NCBI RefSeq assembly: GCF_900129875.1 | Contig: NZ_FQXC01000004.1 | Span: forward strand, 62,001-126,000 | Reading direction: 5' to 3' | Origin: Marivita hallyeonensis | GTDB taxonomy: Bacteria; Pseudomonadota; Alphaproteobacteria; Rhodobacterales; Rhodobacteraceae | DNA: 64,000 bases | Shown here: one piece after another, positions 1 to 8,870 of the stretch | Numbering within the stretch: position 1 is the first letter of the stretch | Layout of the letters: each line of letters starts with the position of its first letter | Translations under genes and position numbers: made by a program | The notes under the pieces: model-generated | The model's input: only the letters and a program-made list of their open reading frames with translations | The model's database searches: none | Told to the model about the DNA's origin: nothing

Positions 1-1306
1 CGAGTACACGCTGAAGGTGCGTCAGGGCGTCAAATGGAACAATGGCGACGACTTCACCGCGGAAGACGTGGCGCGCAACATCATCGGCTGGTGCGACAGC
101 GAAGTCGAAGGCAATTCGATGGCCGCGCGCATGGCATCACTGCAAGACCCGGATACCGGCAAGGCCGCCGAAGGCGCCGTCACCGTGGTTGACAGCCATA
201 CCGTGCTGCTCAAGGCCTCTGCGCCGGACATCACCCTGATCCCGGGCATGGCCGACTACCCTGCGGCGATCGTGCATTCCAGCTTTGACGCGAACAACAT
301 GCTGGCGAACCCGGTAGGCACAGGTTTCATGCTGCCCGAAAGCCACGAGGTTGGCGTGAAAGGCGTGCTGGTGCGCAACGAAGGCTTTGACTGGTGGGGC
401 TATTCCGCTGGCAAAGGCGGCTTTATCGACCGGATCGAGTTCATCGACTACGGCACCGACCCGGCGGCATTCCTTGCAGCCTACGAGGCCGAAGAGATCG
501 ACATGAACTGGGAATCCGTTGGCGAATTCGTCGACGTGTTCGACGCCATCGGTCTGACCCGGTCGGAAATCCCCTCCGGCTTCACCATCGTGATCCGTCC
601 GAACCAGCTGGCCGAAGATGAAAACGGCAACAAGATCTACGGCGACAAGCGGGTGCGTCAGGCCCTCGCAATGGCTGTTGACAATGAAGTGTGCCTCGAA
701 CTCGGCATGGCGGGATACGGCATCGCGGCCGACAACTGCCACGTCGGCCCCATGCACCCCGAGCATGATCCAAGCGTCACGCGCATCCCCTATGATCCGG
801 CAGGTGCCAAGGCGCTGATGGAAGAAGCGGGCATGGCCGACTTCGTGCACGAAGTGCAGTCCATCGACGACGATTGGCGGCGCAACACCACGGCGGCGGT
901 TGTGGCGCAATTGAACGATGCCGGGATCCAGGCAACCCACACGGTTCTGCCCGGCTCGACCTTCTGGAACGACTGGACGAAATACGCCTTCTCGTCGACC
1001 AACTGGAACCACCGTCCGCTCGGCACACAGGTTCTGGGCCTCGCCTACAAGTCCGGCGTCGCTTGGAACGAGTCCGGATTTGCGAATGATGAGTTCGACG
1101 TGCTTCTGGCCGAAGCCAACTCACTGGCAGACGTCGATGCGCGTCGCGAAGTGATGGCCAAGCTGCAGGCGATCATGATCGACGAGGGTGTGACGATCCA
1201 GCCGTACTGGCGGACCGCGATGCGTCACCACCGTGACAATCTGGTGGGGGTCGAGAAACACATCGCCGACCTGCCGCAGCTCTACAAGTTCGGCATCAAA
1301 GCCTGA
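1..1306 (+). CDS. ABC transporter substrate-binding protein, family 5 (peptide/nickel type), 5' partial
   Basis: This is the C-terminal ~434 residues of a periplasmic solute-binding protein (SBP_bac_5 family) that captures a peptide-like or other substrate for an ABC importer. The frame is open from base 2 (codons for EYTLKVRQGVKWNNG), so the true start and the signal peptide lie upstream of the window; the GTG at 17 is internal. The family shows in the 'VKWNNGDDFTAEDV' block (lobe I), the 'DKRVRQALAMAVD' block (lobe II hinge) and the C-terminal 'QPYWRTAMRHHRDNLVG' segment. The two permeases and the fused ATPase that follow on the same strand complete the transporter. A strong terminator directly after the stop suggests that SBP transcript levels are set apart from the permeases, as is common. 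The substrate cannot be read from sequence. Confidence 0.93.
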   Translation, partial: EYTLKVRQGVKWNNGDDFTAEDVARNIIGWCDSEVEGNSMAARMASLQDPDTGKAAEGAVTVVDSHTVLLKASAPDITLIPGMADYPAAIVHSSFDANNMLANPVGTGFMLPESHEVGVKGVLVRNEGFDWWGYSAGKGGFIDRIEFIDYGTDPAAFLAAYEAEEIDMNWESVGEFVDVFDAIGLTRSEIPSGFTIVIRPNQLAEDENGNKIYGDKRVRQALAMAVDNEVCLELGMAGYGIAADNCHVGPMHPEHDPSVTRIPYDPAGAKALMEEAGMADFVHEVQSIDDDWRRNTTAAVVAQLNDAGIQATHTVLPGSTFWNDWTKYAFSSTNWNHRPLGTQVLGLAYKSGVAWNESGFANDEFDVLLAEANSLADVDARREVMAKLQAIMIDEGVTIQPYWRTAMRHHRDNLVGVEKHIADLPQLYKFGIKA

Positions 1307-1318
1307 TCAAACTGAAAG

Positions 1319-1344
1319 CCGCGCCCCTCGGGGCGCGGTTTTTT
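1319..1344 (+). terminator. Rho-independent terminator after the SBP gene
   Basis: A nine-base-pair GC stem (CCGCGCCCC / GGGGCGCGG, two-base loop) is followed by six T residues, starting 13 bases after the SBP stop codon. It lies between the binding-protein gene and the permeases, so it probably attenuates read-through and gives excess SBP over membrane subunits. Confidence 0.9.
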
Positions 1345-1419
1345 CGTCCCGCCGGGGCGACGCGAACCAAAACAAAAAACCGGTCGTGGACTCGACGCAG
1401 TCCACAAACAGGGTGAACC

Positions 1420-2466
1420 ATGGGACTTTTCATACTGAGACGGGTTGGCGTCATGATCCTGACGGGTCTGTGCCTGACCTTCCTCGTCTTTACCTTAACC
1501 AACCTCTACCCGAACCTGGAAAAGCTCGCCAAGACGCAGGGCAATTTCCGCATGTCGGACGAAGAAGTCACAAGCTTCCTGGAACGAGGCGGCTATCTGC
1601 AACCGATGGTCGTGAAATACGGGGAATGGTTGGGGGTTCTGCCATCTTATCGGCACGAAAATGCGGATGGTTCGATCCAGGGCCGATGTATCCTGCCCGG
1701 GCAAGCGCCAGAGGAGGCGCCCGAATTCTGCGGCGTGCTGCAAGGCTATTGGGGCTTCTCGACCGTGTTCAAGGACGAGGTGGGCAGCATCGTCGCGACG
1801 CGGCTTGGCCTGACCGGCAAGCTGATGTTCTGGGTCATGGTTCTCATGGTGCCTTCTGCCCTGATCCTTGGCGTCTTGTCAGGGATGAATGAGGGTTCGA
1901 AAACCGACCGAACCCTGTCGACCGTGGCCATCACAACGACCGCTACCCCGGAATACGTATCCGGCGTTATCCTGATTGCGGTCTTCGCGTCTTCCGCCGT
2001 GGGGCTCAAATGGTTCAAGGGAACCGCCACCTCGGCGATGGAGGATGCGAACTTTGAGAACTTCTTCCTGCCGGTTCTGACGATCTCGCTCTACGGAATG
2101 GGCTACATCGCGCGCATGACACGCGCGTCGATGGCCGAAGTCATGACCGCACAATACATCCGGACCGCCCGGCTCAAGGGCGTGAGTTTCCCGAACATCG
2201 TCGTCAAACACGCCTTGCGCAACGCGCTCATCGCGCCCTTCACCGTCATCATGTTGCAGTTCCCATGGCTGCTGAATGGTGTCGTCATCGTTGAGACGCT
2301 GTTCAACTACAAGGGCTTCGGATGGACACTGGTGCAAGCCGCCAGCAACAATGACATCGAACTGCTGCTGGGGGTCTCGGTCGTGTCGGTCTTCGTGGTG
2401 CTGGTGACCCAGCTCATATCCGACATCGGCTACGTGTACCTTAACCCACGCATCAGCGTGTCCTGA
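1420..2466 (+). CDS. ABC transporter permease, DppB/OppB family
   Basis: This 348-residue inner-membrane permease forms half of the translocation channel of the peptide-type importer. The N-terminus (MGLFILRRVGVMILTG) is the membrane anchor typical of DppB-like proteins. It is followed by a periplasmic stretch of about 100 residues and then several hydrophobic segments. The cytoplasmic EAA loop that docks on the ATPase is visible near residues 240-270 (YIRTARLKGVSFPNIVVKHA). The start ATG at 1420 follows a 'CAGGGTGAACC' ribosome-binding region. The second permease begins 17 bases after its stop. The periplasmic loop after helix 1 is longer than in DppB proper, as in many roseobacter paralogues. 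Confidence 0.93.
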   Translation: MGLFILRRVGVMILTGLCLTFLVFTLTNLYPNLEKLAKTQGNFRMSDEEVTSFLERGGYLQPMVVKYGEWLGVLPSYRHENADGSIQGRCILPGQAPEEAPEFCGVLQGYWGFSTVFKDEVGSIVATRLGLTGKLMFWVMVLMVPSALILGVLSGMNEGSKTDRTLSTVAITTTATPEYVSGVILIAVFASSAVGLKWFKGTATSAMEDANFENFFLPVLTISLYGMGYIARMTRASMAEVMTAQYIRTARLKGVSFPNIVVKHALRNALIAPFTVIMLQFPWLLNGVVIVETLFNYKGFGWTLVQAASNNDIELLLGVSVVSVFVVLVTQLISDIGYVYLNPRISVS

Positions 2467-2483
2467 GCGGAAGGAATAGAGAT

Positions 2484-3677
2484 ATGGAACCGCTCAGCTG
2501 GATCGAAATCATCACCCGCGTCCTCCTGCAATTCACCCCTGTCTGGTTGTCGCTTGTCATCCTTTTTGTCCTGTCGATCACCTACAAGCGCAAACTTGGC
2601 CTTTACGGCAAACTCTTCGACTCCACGATCGGCATGATCGGCTTTGCCCTGGTCATGTTCTGGGTCTTCACGGGTATCTTCGGCTCCTTTGGCATGATCG
2701 TAACGCACGATGCCCTGGCACAGGTCTCGGGGATGAAGAACGAGTTGCCCGGAGCGCCGCTCCCCAACCCGGACGAGGGCCAGTACCCGTACTACCTCTT
2801 TGGTGGTGACAACCTTGCCCGCGACGTGTTCAGCCGCATGGTCAAGGGTGCGTGGATCGTTGTGCAGATCGCGCCACTGGCCACGCTTTTCGCTTTCATG
2901 GTGGGCATCACACTCGGCCTGCCTGCCGGCTATTACGGCGGTCGGCTCGACACGTTCCTGAGCTTTCTCGCCAACCTCATCCTCGCCTTCCCGGTGATCC
3001 TGCTCTTCTACCTGCTGGTCACACCCGAGATCGTGGAAACCGGTATCCCGAGCTACATGGCGACGGTGCTCTTCGTGTTCCCGCTGGTGTTTGTCGGCGT
3101 ATTGCTGAACTCTCGCTACAAGACCCAGCCGAACATCCGCGCGCCACTGCTGATCGGGGTGCTCGGGATCATGGGCTGGCTCTACCTGTCGCTGATTTCC
3201 GAGATCGGATCGAAAGTCGCGGTGCTGCCCGGATTCCTTGACCTCTTCGACATTCCGAGCGGCATCCTCGTCGTTTTTGTCTCTGTCGTCTTCGTGAACT
3301 CACCGACCGTCTTCCGGATCGTCCGCGGCCTCGCCATGGACATCAAGACCCGCGATTATGTGGCGGCGGCGCAAACACGCGGAGAAGGCCCGTGGTACAT
3401 CATGCTTTGGGAAATCCTGCCCAACGCGCGCGGACCGCTGATCGTCGATTTCTGCCTGCGGATCGGTTACACCACGATCCTCTTGGGCACGTTGGGTTTC
3501 TTTGGCCTCGGCCTCAGCCCCGAAAGCCCGGACTGGGGCACGACCATCAATGACGGGCGCCGCCTGCTGCAGATCTACCTGCACCCGGCAATCGTGCCCG
3601 CGCTGTCGCTCCTGAGCATGGTGCTTGGGCTCAACCTGCTGGCAGACGGTCTGCGCGAGGAATCGTTGCGCGATTGA
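2484..3677 (+). CDS. ABC transporter permease, DppC/OppC family
   Basis: This 397-residue permease is the partner of the upstream DppB-like subunit. It has two N-terminal hydrophobic segments (residues ~10-75), a periplasmic loop with the 'HYLFGGDNLARDVFSR'-like block (here YYLFGGDNLARDVFSRM, ~115-130) typical of OppC proteins, and the C-terminal transmembrane domain. The EAA loop is at about residues 290-315 (DYVAAAQTRGEGPWYIMLWE). It is longer than standard DppC (~300 residues) because of extra hydrophobic segments in the middle (residues ~165-265). A GGAAGGAA-like ribosome-binding site precedes the ATG. Confidence 0.93.
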   Translation: MEPLSWIEIITRVLLQFTPVWLSLVILFVLSITYKRKLGLYGKLFDSTIGMIGFALVMFWVFTGIFGSFGMIVTHDALAQVSGMKNELPGAPLPNPDEGQYPYYLFGGDNLARDVFSRMVKGAWIVVQIAPLATLFAFMVGITLGLPAGYYGGRLDTFLSFLANLILAFPVILLFYLLVTPEIVETGIPSYMATVLFVFPLVFVGVLLNSRYKTQPNIRAPLLIGVLGIMGWLYLSLISEIGSKVAVLPGFLDLFDIPSGILVVFVSVVFVNSPTVFRIVRGLAMDIKTRDYVAAAQTRGEGPWYIMLWEILPNARGPLIVDFCLRIGYTTILLGTLGFFGLGLSPESPDWGTTINDGRRLLQIYLHPAIVPALSLLSMVLGLNLLADGLREESLRD

Positions 3678-3685
3678 TGAAAGAC

Positions 3686-3738
3686 GGTTTGGGGGGCCAG
3701 CCCCCCAAACCCCCCGAGGTATTTTTGAAACAGAGAAG
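3686..3738. repeat. Intergenic palindrome plus A/T-rich tail (recurring motif, copy A)
   Basis: A 26-base inverted repeat (GGTTTGGGGGGC, two-base loop, GCCCCCCAAACC) is followed by CCCCGAGGTATTTTTGAAAC and an AGAGAAGC purine tail. It sits in the gap between the permease and the ATPase gene. Related A/T-rich tails recur at 35788-35810 and 46550-46572. The arrangement resembles a repeat family that I recall as frequent in roseobacter intergenic regions; that recollection was not checked. Confidence 0.7.
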
Positions 3739-3777
3739 CAGGGGACCTGCCCTGCCATCCCAGACGGGAGAGACGAC

Positions 3778-5862
3778 ATGAAAGACAGCTACGACGGCCC
3801 GATCCTCGAAATCGACACGCTCTCGATTTCCTTTTTCACCCGGCTGCGCGAAATCCCGGCAGTGATGGACTTCTCCGTTTCGGTTATGCCCGGAGAGGCC
3901 GTGGGCCTTGTCGGCGAATCCGGCTGTGGCAAATCAACCGTCGCCCTGGGTGTCATGCAGGACCTTGGCAAGAACGGCCGCATCGTCGGCGGGTCGATCA
4001 AGTTCAAGGGACGCAACCTCAATGAGATGAGCCAGGAAGAGCTGCGCAAGATCCGCGGCTCCGAGATCGCGATGATCTATCAGGAACCGATGGCCTCTCT
4101 GAACCCGGCCATGAAGATCGGCAGGCAGTTGATGGAAGTGCCGATGATCCACCGCGGCTCGTCCGAGAAAGAGGCCTATGAACGGGCGCTGCAAGTGGTC
4201 ACGGATGTGAAACTGCCGGATCCCAAGCGCATTCTGGACGCGTATCCGCACCAGCTCTCCGGCGGCCAGCAGCAGCGCATCGTGATTGCGATGGCCCTGA
4301 TGGCGGAACCGTCGCTTCTGATCCTCGATGAACCGACCACCGCCTTGGACGTGACGGTCGAGGCCGCTGTCGTGGAACTGGTGAAGGAGCTCGGCAAGAA
4401 ATACGGCACCTCGATGCTGTTCATCTCTCACAACCTTGGTCTGGTTCTTGAGACCTGCGACCGGCTTTGCGTCATGTATTCCGGCGAGGCGGTCGAGCGC
4501 GGCTCGATCAAGGATGTGTTCGACGAGATGCAGCACCCCTACACGCAGGCGCTGTTCCGCTCGATCCCGCTGCCCGGCGCCGACAAGAACGCCCGACCCC
4601 TACGCGCGATTCCCGGCAACTTCCCCCTGCCCCATGAACGCCCGCCCGGCTGCAACTTCAGCCCGCGCTGCGACTATTTCGAGGCCGGGCGCTGCGACGC
4701 GCAGGATATCAAGATGCAGGCGGTGCCGGGCAATGATCGCCATGCCACGCGCTGCCTCAAGTTCCAGGAGATCGACTGGAATGCGCCGATAGAGGCAGGC
4801 GACCAAACCCAGAAGGGTGAGCCGGGTCGGGTTGTCCTCAAGATCGACAATCTCAAGAAGTATTACGAGGTGGCGGCCAACGCGCTGTTTGGCGGGGCGG
4901 GCGAGACCAAGGTGGTGAAGGCCAATGAAACCCTGAGTTTCGAGGCGCGCGAATCCGAAACGCTGGCCATCGTGGGCGAATCCGGCTGCGGCAAGTCCAC
5001 CTTCGCCAAGGTTCTGATGGGGCTGGAGACGGCGACCGAGGGGCAGATTCTTCTCGACAACCGAAACATCGAGGCGACCCCGATCGAAGCTCGGGATACC
5101 CAGACCATCGCGGATGTGCAGATGGTGTTCCAGAACCCGTTCGACACGCTCAATCCGTCGATGTCCGTGGGTCGCCAGATCATCCGAGCGCTGGAAGTCT
5201 TTGGCATCGGCAAAAATGAAGGTGAGCGTCGCAAACGCATGCTGGAGCTGTTGGACCTCGTCAAACTGCCCCGTGCCTTTGCTGACCGGATGCCGCGCCA
5301 GTTGTCCGGTGGCCAGAAACAGCGTGTCGGCATCGCCCGCGCCTTTGCGGGCAACGCGCGCATTGTCGTGGCGGATGAACCCGTCTCGGCGCTCGACGTG
5401 TCGGTGCAGGCGGCGGTGACGGACCTGCTCATGGAGATCCAGCGCGAACAGAAAACCACGCTTCTCTTTATCAGCCATGACCTGAGCATCGTCCGCTATC
5501 TCTCTGATCGCGTTATGGTTATGTATCTTGGCCACGTCGTGGAGCTCGGCAGCACCGACCAGGTCTTCTCGCCACCCTATCACCCGTATACCGAAGCGCT
5601 TTTGTCCGCCGTGCCCATTGCCGATACGTCAGTCGAGAAAAAGCACATCGTGCTTGAAGGCGACATCCCTTCGGCGATGAACCCGCCTTCGGGCTGCCCG
5701 TTCCAGACACGGTGTCGCTGGAAATCCGAGGTTCCGGGCGGTCTGTGCGAGAAGGAAGTGCCACCCGTGCGCCAGTTGGGCGACGGCCACCAGATCAAGT
5801 GCCACCTCCCGGACGAGAAGCTGACCGAGATGGAACCGGTGATCCAGATCGCGGCGGAGTAG
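3778..5862 (+). CDS. Dipeptide/oligopeptide-type ABC transporter, fused double ATP-binding protein (DppD-DppF type)
   Basis: This 694-residue cytoplasmic protein carries both nucleotide-binding domains of the importer in one chain. The first Walker A is GESGCGKST (residues 46-54) with signature LSGGQQQRI and Walker B LLILDEPTTALD. The second Walker A, an identical GESGCGKST, is near residue 400, with LSGGQKQRV and IVVADEPVSALD. Each half ends in the oligopeptide-transporter C-terminal cysteine region (CNFSPRCDYF and CPFQTRCRW). The start at 3778 is preferred because a GGGAGAGACG ribosome-binding region sits just upstream and the protein family begins here; the frame stays open about 50 codons further upstream across the palindrome. 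It completes the four-gene importer. Confidence 0.95.
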   Translation: MKDSYDGPILEIDTLSISFFTRLREIPAVMDFSVSVMPGEAVGLVGESGCGKSTVALGVMQDLGKNGRIVGGSIKFKGRNLNEMSQEELRKIRGSEIAMIYQEPMASLNPAMKIGRQLMEVPMIHRGSSEKEAYERALQVVTDVKLPDPKRILDAYPHQLSGGQQQRIVIAMALMAEPSLLILDEPTTALDVTVEAAVVELVKELGKKYGTSMLFISHNLGLVLETCDRLCVMYSGEAVERGSIKDVFDEMQHPYTQALFRSIPLPGADKNARPLRAIPGNFPLPHERPPGCNFSPRCDYFEAGRCDAQDIKMQAVPGNDRHATRCLKFQEIDWNAPIEAGDQTQKGEPGRVVLKIDNLKKYYEVAANALFGGAGETKVVKANETLSFEARESETLAIVGESGCGKSTFAKVLMGLETATEGQILLDNRNIEATPIEARDTQTIADVQMVFQNPFDTLNPSMSVGRQIIRALEVFGIGKNEGERRKRMLELLDLVKLPRAFADRMPRQLSGGQKQRVGIARAFAGNARIVVADEPVSALDVSVQAAVTDLLMEIQREQKTTLLFISHDLSIVRYLSDRVMVMYLGHVVELGSTDQVFSPPYHPYTEALLSAVPIADTSVEKKHIVLEGDIPSAMNPPSGCPFQTRCRWKSEVPGGLCEKEVPPVRQLGDGHQIKCHLPDEKLTEMEPVIQIAAE

Positions 5863-5865
5863 TTT

Positions 5866-6228
5866 ATGGACGTCTTGTACGGCGTGCGCGAATTGGCGTT
5901 AAGTGTTATACTCGTAAACAGCGAATACGGGTTCGAAGTTGCAAATCGCTTCCAGTACTCGGAACCTACAGAGGTATGCTTGCGCTTTGCTTACGGTGAG
6001 ACGTCTGCATGGTGGAATGCGCCACCAGAAGGGACATTCTACTATCAGGCGACCGGCCTAGAAACTGGCGATGAGCACAAATTGCTTTTCCTGGCGTTCA
6101 TAGAACGGCCAGGACCAGACATTCGGTTTGATGGCCGCGATCATTGCATCGAAAAGGACGCCAATGAACCAGTGTGGTTCTCAGTTGCACCAAGAAGTGA
6201 CACCCGTCTTGTGATTGGGCTCCACTAA
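5866..6228 (+). CDS. Hypothetical protein (orphan, atypical composition)
   Basis: This is a 120-residue open frame starting three bases after the ATPase stop; the GGAG that overlaps the end of the previous gene serves as ribosome-binding site. I recognise no domain. The protein is aromatic-rich and acidic, with no clear signal peptide or membrane span, and ends in RLVIGLH. Its codon use (TTA, ATA, AGA-type codons, GTT) and GC content (near half) differ clearly from the genes on both sides, which suggests recent acquisition. It could be a small immunity- or phage-type protein, but nothing in the sequence proves that. The ATG is well placed for translation coupled to the transporter operon. Confidence 0.6.
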   Translation: MDVLYGVRELALSVILVNSEYGFEVANRFQYSEPTEVCLRFAYGETSAWWNAPPEGTFYYQATGLETGDEHKLLFLAFIERPGPDIRFDGRDHCIEKDANEPVWFSVAPRSDTRLVIGLH

Positions 6229-6234
6229 AGAGCG

Positions 6235-6852
6235 TTACCGCCCCCAGATTGTCTTCACGTAATTGCGGGTTTCGCGGAACGGGGGGATGCCGCCGTGCTT
6301 TTGCACCGCGCCCGGTCCGGCGTTGTAGGCCGCCAGGGCCAGACGCCAGTTGCCGAACTTGCGGTACTGTTCCTTCAGGTAGCGCGCGCCGCCGTCGAGA
6401 TTCTGTGCCGGATCGTTGGGATCGACCCGCAGATCCCGCGCCGTGCCGGGCATCAGCTGTGCCAGACCGATCGCCCCTTTGGATGAAATCGCGCGCGGAT
6501 TGAAGTTCGATTCCTGTTGGACAAGCCGCAGGAAGAGGTCTTCGGGGATTCCATGCCGCCGTGCCGCATCACGCGCCATTCCGGCATAAACACCTTTGTA
6601 GCGGCCGCGATATTGCGGCATCACGCCGTCCTGTTCCTCCACGCCCCACTTTGTCGGAGTGACGACCTTGGGCGGCTGAAGGCGCACGGAATTCTTGTAT
6701 TGCTGCGCCGCGCGCGTATCCAGAACACTGGTTTTGCTGGTGAAAAGCGCCGCACGATTCTTGGTGGAGAGGACTTCCGCACTCACGACACCTGCACTGC
6801 ACATAGCGGTCAGCGACACGACCGCCAGCAATCTCTGTCTTCTCAATCGCAT
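6235..6852 (-). CDS. Lytic transglycosylase, SLT domain
   Basis: This 205-residue secreted peptidoglycan lyase cleaves the MurNAc-GlcNAc bond to give anhydromuropeptides in the periplasm. Residues 1-25 form a signal peptide (basic MRLRRQR, then a hydrophobic core ending SAGVVSA). The SLT domain covers residues ~85-205: the catalytic glutamate is in [10 protein letters not shown], followed by [13 protein letters not shown], and the family motif [12 protein letters not shown] lies near the C-terminus. The protein stops soon after the domain, as in the short periplasmic members of this family. It is divergent from ssb, with 176 bases between them. Confidence 0.93.
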   Translation of the reverse strand: MRLRRQRLLAVVSLTAMCSAGVVSAEVLSTKNRAALFTSKTSVLDTRAAQQYKNSVRLQPPKVVTPTKWGVEEQDGVMPQYRGRYKGVYAGMARDAARRHGIPEDLFLRLVQQESNFNPRAISSKGAIGLAQLMPGTARDLRVDPNDPAQNLDGGARYLKEQYRKFGNWRLALAAYNAGPGAVQKHGGIPPFRETRNYVKTIWGR

Positions 6853-7028
6853 CTCTGCGTAAGCCCCACACTGAGATTTTGGAAAGGTATAGTCGCAAAA
6901 ATCGCGTCACACCAGCCTTGGTTGGTCAGGATTTCTTAACCACAAGCTGATGCTATCCCACCGGTACGCTGGTATAGAGTCCGGCAAATGGCGCATCGCG
7001 CGAGAATCGATACACGGATGGGGGATGC

Positions 7029-7529
7029 ATGGCAGGCTCAGTCAACAAGGTCATCATTGTCGGAAACCTGGGGCGCGACCCCGAAGTGCGTACGTTCCAG
7101 AACGGCGGGAAAGTCTGCAACCTGCGGATCGCAACGTCCGAAAACTGGAAAGACCGCAACACCGGCGAACGGCGCGAAAAGACCGAATGGCACAGCGTTG
7201 CGATTTTCTCGGAACCGCTCGCCCGGATTGCGGAGCAGTATCTGCGCAAGGGATCGAAGGTGTATATCGAAGGCCAGCTGGAAACCCGCAAATGGCAGGA
7301 CCAGTCGGGTCAGGATCGCTACACGACCGAAGTCGTCCTGCGCCCGTACAAGGGTGAGCTGACACTCCTCGACAGTCGCGGCGAAGGCAGCGGCGGCGGG
7401 GGATACGGCGGCGGCAGCGGTGGTGATTACGGTGGCGACTACGGCGGTGATTACGGTGGAAGCAGCGGTGGCGGCAGTGGCCCCGCGCGGGCCCCGGCGC
7501 GCGACATCGATGATGAGATCCCGTTCTAG
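7029..7529 (+). CDS. ssb: Single-stranded DNA-binding protein
   Basis: This 166-residue SSB binds single-stranded DNA during replication, repair and recombination. The OB-fold domain is residues 1-~110 (start [20 protein letters not shown], core [20 protein letters not shown]). It is followed by a glycine-rich flexible linker with short Gly-Gly-Asp-Tyr repeats (residues ~118-150) and the invariant acidic tip DDEIPF that recruits partner enzymes. Length and layout are standard. A terminator for this gene lies inside the 3' end of the convergent small gene downstream. Confidence 0.98.
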   Translation: MAGSVNKVIIVGNLGRDPEVRTFQNGGKVCNLRIATSENWKDRNTGERREKTEWHSVAIFSEPLARIAEQYLRKGSKVYIEGQLETRKWQDQSGQDRYTTEVVLRPYKGELTLLDSRGEGSGGGGYGGGSGGDYGGDYGGDYGGSSGGGSGPARAPARDIDDEIPF

Positions 7530-7536
7530 GATCGGA

Positions 7537-7758
7537 TCACTCCGACCAGCCGAACGCTTCAAGGGCCGCCGCGCAGGCGGCCTCTTTCGTTTTATGTACC
7601 TGTAAGGGACGCACCTCTAGAACCCGCCAGCCATGCGGGTCTTCGGGATCGCGGCGGCAAAGCGCGGCGTCGTAGGTTTCATCGTTCAACTGGCGCACGT
7701 CGATACAATGCACACCATCCGCCGCCTCGATCGAGGCAAGGACCAGCGGTCGGGTCAC
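7537..7758 (-). CDS. Small conserved-looking hypothetical protein downstream of aroB
   Basis: This 73-residue protein has no motif I recognise. Its GTG start overlaps the aroB stop (GTGA), so it is most likely the third gene of an aroK-aroB-unknown operon with coupled translation. The sequence is soluble, with an even mix of charged residues, a central CRRDPEDPHGWRVLEVRPL stretch and a C-terminal Ala-rich helix (KTKEAACAAALEAFGW). Its base composition matches the neighbours. The end of the gene contains the hairpin that terminates the convergent ssb gene. Confidence 0.75.
   Translation of the reverse strand: MTRPLVLASIEAADGVHCIDVRQLNDETYDAALCRRDPEDPHGWRVLEVRPLQVHKTKEAACAAALEAFGWSE
7564..7594 (+). 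terminator. ssb terminator inside the convergent gene
   Basis: A stem GGCCGCC / GGCGGCC with a five-base loop is followed by TCTTTCGTTTT, 35 bases after the ssb stop. It lies inside the 3' coding end of the opposite-strand small gene, so one sequence serves as coding DNA on one strand and terminator on the other. Confidence 0.7.
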
Positions 7759-8870
7759 ACCCGCGCGCGCAGGGCGTCCTGCAGCAACGCGCGCACCGCC
7801 TCTTCCGGGACGTCGCTGGTGACGAAGGCCTGTCCGATGCCCCGGGCAAGGATGAAGCGCAACTGACCGTCGATCACCTTCTTGTCCTGCCCCATCAGCG
7901 CCAGCAGCGCGTCGGCATCCGGGAGATCACCCGGAATGTCGGACAGGGTCACCTTCATGCCCATGCGGCTTAGAAGTTCGCGCACGCGGCTCGGGTCTTC
8001 CTGTGCGCACAATCCCATGCGCGACGACAGATCGAACGCCAAGGCGCAGCCAACGGCGACGCCCTCCCCGTGCAAGAGCCGGTCGGAATAGCCCGTCGCG
8101 GCCTCCAGGGCATGGCAGAACGTGTGGCCGAGGTTCAAAAGCGCACGGTCGCCCTGTTCGGTTTCATCCCGGACAACAATCTCGGCCTTCATCTCGACCG
8201 ACCGTTTGACCGCATAGGCCAATGCGTCGGGATCGCGGGCACGAATGGCTTCGAAGTGCGCATCCTGCCAGTCGAAGAATTCCGCGTCGCCGAGCAATCC
8301 GTATTTCACCACCTCACCGTAACCGGCCAGAAAATCACGCTCTGGCAAGCTGTTCAGAACCGCGATGTCCGCCAGCACCAAAGAAGGTTGATGAAACGCA
8401 CCGATAAGGTTTTTGCCCTGCGGCGCGTTGATACCCGTCTTGCCGCCGACCGAGCTGTCCACTTGTGCCAGCAGCGACGTGGGAACCTGCACAAAGCGGA
8501 TACCCCGGCGCAAGACAGCGGCAGCAAAGCCGACGAGGTCGCCAATCACCCCGCCGCCAAGCGCAATCACAACATCGCGGCGTTCGATCTTCTGCTCCAA
8601 CAGCCATTCCACACAGCGCTCGAACTGCGGCCAGGCTTTCGTTGCCTCCCCGGCAGGCAGGGTCAGGCTGACGGCATCAATCCCGTCGGCCGAGAGCGCG
8701 TCTGTCAGTTTCTGAAGATGCATCTCCGCGACATTCGCGTCGGTCACGATGGCGACCCTGGGGCGGGCCAGCAACGGCCCGATCTCGGCACCCGCGCGCG
8801 CCAGCAAATCAGGCCCGATACGCACATCGTATGCGCGCCCCTCCAGCGGAACATGCACCGTTTGGATCAT
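7755..8870 (-). CDS. aroB: 3-dehydroquinate synthase
   Basis: This 371-residue enzyme converts DAHP to 3-dehydroquinate, step two of the shikimate pathway, in the cytoplasm (NAD and a divalent metal required). Family blocks are clear: VVIALGGGVIGDLVGFAAA (nucleotide binding, ~100-118), VPTSLLAQVDSSVGGKTGIN (~130-150), the YGEVVKYG metal/active-site block, and LNLGHTFCHALE with metal-binding histidines. It overlaps aroK by four bases (ATGA), so the two shikimate genes are translationally coupled. Confidence 0.98.
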   Translation of the reverse strand: MIQTVHVPLEGRAYDVRIGPDLLARAGAEIGPLLARPRVAIVTDANVAEMHLQKLTDALSADGIDAVSLTLPAGEATKAWPQFERCVEWLLEQKIERRDVVIALGGGVIGDLVGFAAAVLRRGIRFVQVPTSLLAQVDSSVGGKTGINAPQGKNLIGAFHQPSLVLADIAVLNSLPERDFLAGYGEVVKYGLLGDAEFFDWQDAHFEAIRARDPDALAYAVKRSVEMKAEIVVRDETEQGDRALLNLGHTFCHALEAATGYSDRLLHGEGVAVGCALAFDLSSRMGLCAQEDPSRVRELLSRMGMKVTLSDIPGDLPDADALLALMGQDKKVIDGQLRFILARGIGQAFVTSDVPEEAVRALLQDALRARV

